This document shows positions 58,136 through 64,000 of a stretch of 64,000 nucleotides of DNA, piece after piece. Source of the stretch: Stagonosporopsis chrysanthemi (Eukaryota; Ascomycota; Dothideomycetes; Pleosporales; Didymellaceae); assembly GCA_022560025.1 (NCBI GenBank), contig JAFISE010000056.1, forward strand, positions 1 to 64,000. Direction: 5' to 3'. Both the position numbers and the translations under genes were made by a program. Position 1 is the stretch's first letter. Each line of letters begins with the position of its first letter. The notes under the pieces were generated by a model. That model made no database searches and was not told the origin of the DNA. It saw nothing but the letters and a program-made list of their open reading frames with translations.

Positions 58136-59556
58136 GTTGTGATGTCTTGCGGGGATGTTAGTCGCGCCTCGTAGGTGAAGTGCTGTAGGACTGGAGCCGC
58201 AACTACACAGCCTTATTATATCGACCCGTAAAAGCAGCAGATGGGTCTGCTGGTTTCTTCGGCTCACAAGTACCGTGTTGGCGGCAAGGTATGCAACCAT
58301 GAAGAATCTTCCATCCGCCATCTTGGTTGAGGGTTCTTGGCGTGGGTGGATGTTTGAGCACCGTGATGGAGAGGGCCAAGGCTGCCAAGTACGGCGGAGT
58401 CCACTTTCTTGTCCCATCATGACGGTCAGGAATTTGCAGCTTCCAAATGCGTAAGTAAACCCTCGACAGCTATTGCTCGGGCCTCGGAGAACAATCTAAG
58501 ACAGAGTCACCGTCTGCGTGGTGCTAGTCGAGCTCCTGATCGTTCTCCAACGCAACCCTAGAATAGATTTGAATTCTGGTAAGGCACCCACGCACCCACG
58601 GCGACCGGGCGACGACAGGCTCCATTACCCCTACCGACCTTTGATCTAACCTAAGCAGGAGCAGGCCCGTGGCGCACTCTTAGCTTCCGGGATCTATCTT
58701 GGCTCATCTTGGCGAGTGAACGCCGGGTAGTATGCGGATGTGGGGTGGCTGGAGTACACTCGGACTCTACACCTAGCCTGTCACGTGCATCATGGTCTGC
58801 AGAAGGCTGGTTTACGATGATGCTCAACCTCGCCGCATTGACCGTCTACATTACAGCAGCGCGCATCTCGGCAACGTCGAGAAATAACCTAGGAGCATCT
58901 TCTGGTGATCAGCCTCGAAGCATCTAACCTCACGATTCCTTCGTGCTGACTATCCTGACCATCATGACATATGGTGTGGAGCATGCTGCGGTGAGATTTC
59001 TCTGTAGTTAGGTCTGCGACTTTTCCGAACATAGATACTCCTACCGGCGCTTTGTCTCCTCGAGGCGTAAAAGTTTTGCCATTGGTAGGCCATCAAGGTG
59101 CTCCATGCACTTGTTCGACCACCCGGAGCGGAAGAACTTCGTAGGCCAGGCACTTCAGGCCCGCAGTAATGGCTCAACCATGCGAGAAACCACGCGAAAC
59201 GTACTGCGAACCTGCGAGCCAAGAACGTAGATCGCTGCTCGCACCTTACTAGCTCGGTAATGTGACCTCAGTGGTGGTGATAGAACTACGAATGTAGCAT
59301 TGAGGCGTATACCGTGGGGTCTCGGCGTTGGAGGAACCAGGGCGACTTCGGTGGAAGAGTACCGAAGAGGACTTCAGTCTAGTTCATCAGTCTCAAAGCC
59401 TGGTCACCTGCAGTATAAGAAGGTGTCACGCTGCCTGCAACAATTCTCATCCAGCCATCCGGACTAGATTTGCAGAACACCAGTTCGCATCTTTGCTGCA
59501 CTCAAGCTTTCAGCTCGTCCATCGCAAATACCTTGATTGGACTACCCTCGTCGACA
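58136..59556. promoter_or_regulatory. Shared promoter of zinc transporter and zincophore
   Basis: This 1.42-kb divergent region holds seven PacC-type GCCARG hexamers. Plus strand: 58375-58380, 58384-58389, 59145-59150 (GCCAGG) and 59218-59223. Minus strand: 58336-58341, 58698-58703 and 58708-58713. Chance predicts about 1.4. Two CAAGGT cores, the type bound by the zinc regulator ZafA, lie at 58285-58290 and 59094-59099. A TATA-like TATAAGA near 59414 is about 140 bp before the zincophore start. Together these suggest joint control by alkaline pH and zinc limitation. Confidence 0.65.
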
Positions 59557-60578
59557 ATGGCTCGGTTCGCGTCTCTCATGCTCATTGGAGTTACAGCAGT
59601 CTCTGCTTCCCCTCTTGCTGCCCGGCAGGCCACCACCGTCACCGTCACCGCTGCTGACGCTGCGCCCACGTCCACTGCCTGGGATGCCGGTGCCGTTCAC
59701 CAATATCCCATTCACGCTTCCTGCAATGCCACTCAGCACCAGTACATCAGAAACGGTCTTGACGAAACTCTCAGCATCTGCCGCCAGGCCCGCGACCATA
59801 TTCTCCGCTGGGGCAACTCTTCGGCTATCTACCAGAAATACTTTGGCAACGCTCCTACCGGCGAGCCTATTGGCTGGTTTACCAAGATTGTCGATGGTGA
59901 CAAGTCGGGAGTCCTCTTCCGTTGTGACGACCCCGATCAGAACTGCGCCACTCAAGAAAGTAGGTGTCCCTCTCGCTCGACAATAAATGTAAATGTTAAC
60001 AAAGATCCACAGACTGGGCTGGCCACTGGCGTGGTGTGAACGCATCCTCTGAGACGGTAATCTGCGATCGCTCCTACGAACTTCGCCGTCCTTTGGAGGG
60101 TATGTGTATGTTTGGCTACGATGTTGCCAACGGTGCCACCAACTTCTATTGGGCTTCTGATCTTCTGCACCGTCTTCTTCACATCCCCAAGGTCGGCGAG
60201 GGTATCGTTGAACACTACGGCGGCGCAGACGAGTACCCCGGTGTCCTTGCACTGGCCGAGTCGAACCCATCAGAAGCTGTTCGGAACTCAGACACCCTTC
60301 AATACTTTGCTCTCGAAGTCTTCGCGCACGACATTGCCGTTCCCGGTGTCGGCTGTCCTGGTCACTACCGCGAGGTTTCTTCTTCCGCTGCCCACGCCGC
60401 TACTACTTCATCCGCCGCCGCCGCCGCCACCTCTCCTACTGCCACTTCTGCTGCCGCTTCCTCTGCCGCTGCGAGTGCAACCTCCGCTGCCGCTACTGCA
60501 GCTGCTAGCTGCACTCCTCATGATGACCACTGGCACTGCCCCCCTGGTGTCGCTGAGCCCACGTCTCCTCCTGCGTAA
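59557..60578 (+). CDS. Secreted zincophore, Pra1/Aspf2 family
   Basis: Two exons, 59557-59959 and 60013-60578 (53-nt intron), give 322 residues; the join reads TQENWAGHWRGVNAS. The signal peptide is MARFASLMLIGVTAVSA. The middle follows the Pra1/Asp f 2 pattern: WDAGAVHQYPIHASCN, then GVLFRCDDPDQNC, AGHWRGVNASSETVIC, DLLHRLLHIPKVGEG with His187 and His191, and VPGVGCPG. After an Ala/Ser-rich linker the C-terminal tail has CTPHDDHWHC (301-310), a zinc-binding motif spaced like those of the partner transporter. Proteins of this family are secreted, capture zinc and return it to the cell through a ZIP transporter encoded by the divergent neighbour. They are also known as allergens and immune-interacting antigens. 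The upstream in-frame start at 59470 is rejected because the ATG at 59557 begins the signal peptide. Confidence 0.93.
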
Positions 60579-60896
60579 ATGTTTAAATCCAGATGACTGT
60601 CAACGATTACAATAACGACAAACCGACGGCTTGAAGTACGCCTGCAAAATAGATCACTCCATAGATGACAATGCCTAATACCTTTATTCGAGCCTCCAAT
60701 TGTGTCTACAAATCACACACTTCTCCTTCATACCTGGCAATGCTGATGATCAGCACGAAAGCATGTAGAGCTACACCACCAAGCCTTAGTGATTTGGCTA
60801 CCGATTACTTGAAAGAAGGAAGGGCTCCGTGAAAGCGTGGAATTGTTTAAAATGAGCGGCTGACGCGGTTCAGATTTCATATGTAAATGCTTCACC
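60579..60896. other. Short region between convergent genes
   Basis: 3' untranslated regions of the zincophore and GST-like genes. Nothing else seen. Confidence 0.5.
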
Positions 60897-61870
60897 TTAG
60901 AATCTGGACGCCAAACCTCCTACTTTGGCTTCCTTCACCAGATACCCTATACGCGGGAAATGTAAGCGTATTCCGTTCTTTAACTCGACCACGATCTCCT
61001 CGTCGTTGACACCGACGAGTTTGCCCTTCTGCGGATGCGCACCAGACTCCGTATCACTGTTCTCCACAGTGACATCCGTGCCCGCGTTGATACTGAGAGG
61101 ATCATTGTCATTGACGCCGATGTCCTTTGCCGTGTAGGCGGCGCCCTTCATCATGTCCGTTAGCTGTTCCTGAGAGATATCGGTGTACTGAGGCTTTGGC
61201 CAATTTGCGACCCATTTGTAGATTCTGGGGAAGTCGTTTTCGCTGAAGCCTGGTTCTTGACCAAGACCAATAGCTTTTAGCGCCCATCCTACGACCCAGC
61301 CGGCGTGGAGATCTGCGAGGCCGAATTTCTCGCCGTTGATGAACGTGCTAGATGACGAACCAAGGAAGTGGTTTTCAATGATTTTAAATTTCGCCTTCAT
61401 TTCAGCCAGGCCACTGGGTCTGAGCTCAGCGTAGTTAGGATGTCCCAGGCCAGGGAAGATAGTCGAGCGATCCTTGATGAAATCAGGTGTCAGGGCAGAA
61501 GTTGGAATGATTTTCAACGCTGTGGCAAAGATCTGCACGCCGAAGATCTCGTAAGCCTTGTCTGCAGGCGTAGTTGGAAGTGCGTTGTAGCGCGATTGCA
61601 GCTCATCGAGGATGCGCGAGGAGTCGGCGAAGATATCTTTGCCAAATGCGAGCAGCGGAACGCGGCGATATGTAATGTCAAACTTCTCGAGGATGGGCCT
61701 CGGCAATACGAGTGGTTGGTCGCTTCGTTGGAAAGTTACTCCGCTGGCGGCAAGGGCAGTACGAATCTTCTGACTGTAAGGCGAGAAATCTAGTTTTATT
61801 AGCGTCTGGTCGTAGGGAGCACAGTATCGAGCCTACCATAGTCAAATGCTATGATGGGTGCTCCTGACAT
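60897..61870 (-). CDS. Glutathione S-transferase-like protein
   Basis: Two exons (61870-61837, 61789-60897; intron 47 nt) give 308 residues; the join reads IAFDYDFSPYSQKIRTAL. The first about 80 residues look like a thioredoxin-fold GST N-domain with SPYSQKIR at the active-site position and a VPLLAFGKDIFADSSRIL segment corresponding to the glutathione-binding VP..DG.xxxxSS region. A helical C-domain follows (INGEKFGLADLHAGWVVGW). The last about 70 residues are an extension with a beta-rich look (GKLVGVNDEEIVVELKNG). This composite is frequent in uncharacterised fungal proteins. The catalytic residue is not certain, so enzyme activity is inference. It lies tail-to-tail with the zincophore gene. 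Confidence 0.85.
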
Positions 61871-62478
61871 GTTATCACTCAAGTTCAAGTCAATTTATAT
61901 AGGAGCCGAATGCGCAATGGTTGGGTCTGGAGTTCATGTGGTGCATGATCTATTTGTATGCTTTTTGTAATAGCCGTAGACTGCAGCGGGGTACATAGTA
62001 GTTCCATGGTAGCTTCGTCGGAGGAGCCAGCCCTGCTAAATGTGTGCAAAGAGCTGACCATGGCAGAGTATTTGTCAATTATATACTTGTGGGCGATCGT
62101 AACGATCTTCTTAGGAATCTCGGCACTGTTACTGGATGACGCGATGTGGGGCAACTTCAAGCAAGTAGCCGAATACAACACGACATCAAAGCACCGCTAC
62201 AGTGCCAGGGCCCGGGCAGATAGTTGGCTTCAACTACGAAATTCGTGCCAGGGTGTTGTACTCTAAGCTAAGCACGACAGCGTGATCGATGTTACTCAGT
62301 GGGCTACGATGCTGATGTTGGAGAGTTCCTCGATCAAGAAAAGATCCTGTCCTAGACATGTCAAGTCTCTGCGAAACATGGTTCTGTGCTGCTTCATCCT
62401 CCGCAGCGACTAGTATTATAGATCTACATTATCGATCGTCTAGAGGAGGGCTTCCTCACGTCAACTGGTTAGGCAGCC
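61871..62478. other. Intergenic, no gene seen
   Basis: Contains the promoter of the GST-like gene. A plus-strand frame at 61958-62266 has one hydrophobic stretch but no recognisable family and is probably chance. Confidence 0.4.
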
Positions 62479-62904
62479 GTGCATGGTGGAAGCATTGAAC
62501 TAAGGGCACAAGGACAGGAAATCCTGAGCTCGCTGGGCGACGCCTTGCACTGCGGCCTCATGGTCCTCACTAATTCTGACCCAAGGACGATGCTTTGCTT
62601 GGACATGGAGGAGAAGATGAGCGTGAGCACCGCCAATCGAGCGAGCGATAGACTGCGCTTCCATCTTGCCAGACTGGAGCAGTGGTTGGAAGCGTACATG
62701 TGTGTGAAGAGCCTCTCACCCCCGAGCTTGATGTTACTAGCAGAGGTAGAACATCATGAGAGGGTGTATGGTGTAGACTCGCTGGACGAACACCAAGCAT
62801 TGAAACAGTGTATGGAGGTGAGGAGGGAGACGCAGGTTGGCAGCAATAGTGGGCTGCCGGCTGTCGAGCGAGGAGAGGGACGGGCAGCGTTGTCAGGAGA
62901 TTGA
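62479..62904 (+). CDS. Doubtful short frame, function unknown
   Basis: A 141-codon frame from an ATG-proximal start. The composition (Leu/Glu/Arg-rich, helical LRFHLARLEQWLEAYMCVK) looks more protein-like than most non-coding frames here. It shows no domain, no signal peptide and no clear upstream exon. The pattern of Cys and Leu in the C-terminal part faintly recalls the tail region of AflR-type regulators, so it might be a gene relic. Low confidence; the antisense strand has an equally long frame. Confidence 0.22.
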   Translation: MHGGSIELRAQGQEILSSLGDALHCGLMVLTNSDPRTMLCLDMEEKMSVSTANRASDRLRFHLARLEQWLEAYMCVKSLSPPSLMLLAEVEHHERVYGVDSLDEHQALKQCMEVRRETQVGSNSGLPAVERGEGRAALSGD

Positions 62905-63036
62905 ATTTGACGGTCTATGAGCTGGTAGCATTATGAATTCTATTCATCATCTAGGGAAAACTACCATGAGCCCCAGTCTCAAACGCCAGAAGACCCAACA
63001 CGTCCCCAAGACATCCCTGCAGCCCTTGAGCTCTGT
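62905..63036. other. Short spacer
   Basis: 3' side of the Cys-Pro motif gene. Nothing else seen. Confidence 0.4.
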
Positions 63037-63525
63037 TCAATGAGCCTTGCCTGTGACAGGGCACACAGCATCCTTAGACGCACCCTCAACGCTGGGATGA
63101 GTGACGACTTTATTCTTGTGATGGCCGACCGTCGCCTTGGTGACCGGGCAGACCTCGTCCGGTCCAGCCTTGAGCATATCGGGATGGTCGGGCGGGAGCA
63201 CTGTGGTGGCGGTGCCCACAACGGGACAGAGAGCGTCGTCGAGCTCCTGCGCCTTGGGCTGCTTCACGGCGGTTTTGAGAGCGGGACAGGCGGTGGCTTC
63301 GGTGCTGTCGAGGCCGGGGATCTTGGGGTGCTTATCGAGGTTGTGGTGGTGGTCGGTGGTTGCGCCAACGACAGGGCACTATTTCCGTTAGCATGCAGTC
63401 CTGCAGTATGTCATGGGCCCGGGGGGTATGAGGCATACTGTCTGGCCGTCTACGTTGAGGTCGACCTCTGGGTGGTTAGGTGGGAGGACGCTGTTGGTCG
63501 TTCCGATGACGGGGCAGGTAGCCAT
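63037..63525 (-). CDS. Small protein with six Cys-Pro (heme-regulatory-type) motifs
   Basis: Two exons (63525-63439, 63378-63037) with a 60-nt intron (GTATGC donor, TGCTAAC branch, AATAG acceptor) give 142 residues. Every cysteine (4, 30, 60, 80, 106, 135) is followed by proline: CPVIG, CPVVG, CPALK, CPVVG, CPVTK and CPVTG. Four of these units end in an HP pair (18-19, 46-47, 94-95, 123-124), and two carry a His cluster (DHHHN, GHHKN). The protein is a duplicated pair: unit A is CPV-x-G-T-x3-VLPP-x-HP (4-19 and 80-95), unit B is CPV-x2-A-T-x2-HH-x-N then HP (30-47 and 106-124). There is no signal peptide and no membrane segment. Cys-Pro dipeptides are typical of heme-regulatory motifs, so heme or metal binding is a reasonable but unproven idea. 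No known function comes to mind. Confidence 0.85.
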
Positions 63526-64000
63526 GGCGGTGCGGAATAAACGTCGGTGGTTATGGCTAGAATGGTGGTATGTGTCGTGTGGAGCACTGCTTAGGACTGG
63601 CTGCGTGTCTCTTTGGCGAGTGGTGGGTGTGGAAGGTTTTGCACAGGAAGTGGAGTGCGCTCCTCTTGACAGATCCGACTCAAGCTACCCCAGGTTTGCC
63701 AGGGCCTATGAATGTTTAGCAACAAGTAGCGTGACGTAGACCGACACCCTGTTTGAGCTTTGCAGGCAGCATCATGCTGCTTTGTGACAGAGCGCAAACA
63801 CAGTCTGCTGTCAACTAGCGCTTGGGATGAAGCTGGCCCATCACACAGGCATCGAAGCGCTCAGCGACTAAGTCCAAGAAACACGACCTGTTCTCTGTTC
63901 TCGAGGCGGCGCTGTGCAACTGCAATGAGCTGCGACGAATGCGGTGTACGACGCGGGCATAGTAAATGCTATCAGAATACGGCTTAGGGCGGGGCATAAT
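63526..64000. other. Upstream region of the Cys-Pro gene
   Basis: Contains the promoter and leader of the minus-strand gene. No coding frame with domain character. The window ends here, so the next gene is not visible. Confidence 0.4.

Noticed and set aside
63040..63540. A 166-codon plus-strand frame
   Set aside because: It is antisense to the Cys-Pro motif gene, whose exon join, intron signals and repeats are far better supported.

Overview
This window is nuclear DNA from a filamentous ascomycete (Pezizomycotina). The class is probably Dothideomycetes, but that placement is only a guess. The signs are short spliceosomal introns (mostly 45-57 nt) with GT..AG ends and branch points of the CTAAC/CTGAC type, two Zn2Cys6 transcription factors, a CFEM protein, fungal MFS permeases, a secreted pectin-degrading lyase and a Prb1-type vacuolar protease. 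I rebuilt 23 well supported protein-coding genes, one F-box gene with an unresolved start, and one doubtful reading frame. Exon joins were checked by reading frame and, where I knew the family, by continuity of the family pattern. I found no tRNA, rRNA, CRISPR array or intact transposon.

Layout, left to right. At 1-13 kb are a DOA1/PLAA ubiquitin-pathway protein, a BTB protein, an F-box protein, a DUF2237 protein and an allantoate/nicotinate-type MFS permease. At 15-25 kb are a DHA1-type MFS transporter, an AtuA-like (DUF1446) protein, a DUR3 urea permease and a PL4 rhamnogalacturonan lyase. At 25-29 kb is a gene-poor stretch with one DUF7587-like gene. At 29-37 kb one five-exon gene encodes a BEACH-WD40 giant of about 2640 residues, divergent from a PRB1-type subtilase (38-40 kb). 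At 41-54 kb are a second BTB protein, a Zn2Cys6 regulator, a GPI-type secreted protein, a four-span membrane protein, a CFEM protein, a seven-span membrane protein and an HTD2-type dehydratase. At 54-64 kb are a second Zn2Cys6 regulator, a ZIP zinc transporter divergent from a Pra1/Aspf2-type zincophore, a GST-like protein and a small protein built from Cys-Pro motifs.

The clearest functional unit is the zincophore and zinc-transporter pair at 56.5-60.6 kb. The two genes share a 1.4 kb promoter rich in PacC-type GCCARG hexamers, and both products carry matching Cys/His zinc-binding motifs. The most unusual single gene is at the right edge: a 142-residue protein in which all six cysteines are followed by proline, built as a duplicated two-part module. 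It is a candidate heme- or metal-binding protein. The CFEM protein and the zinc pair give this end of the window a metal-handling flavour, but co-function beyond the zinc pair is speculation.
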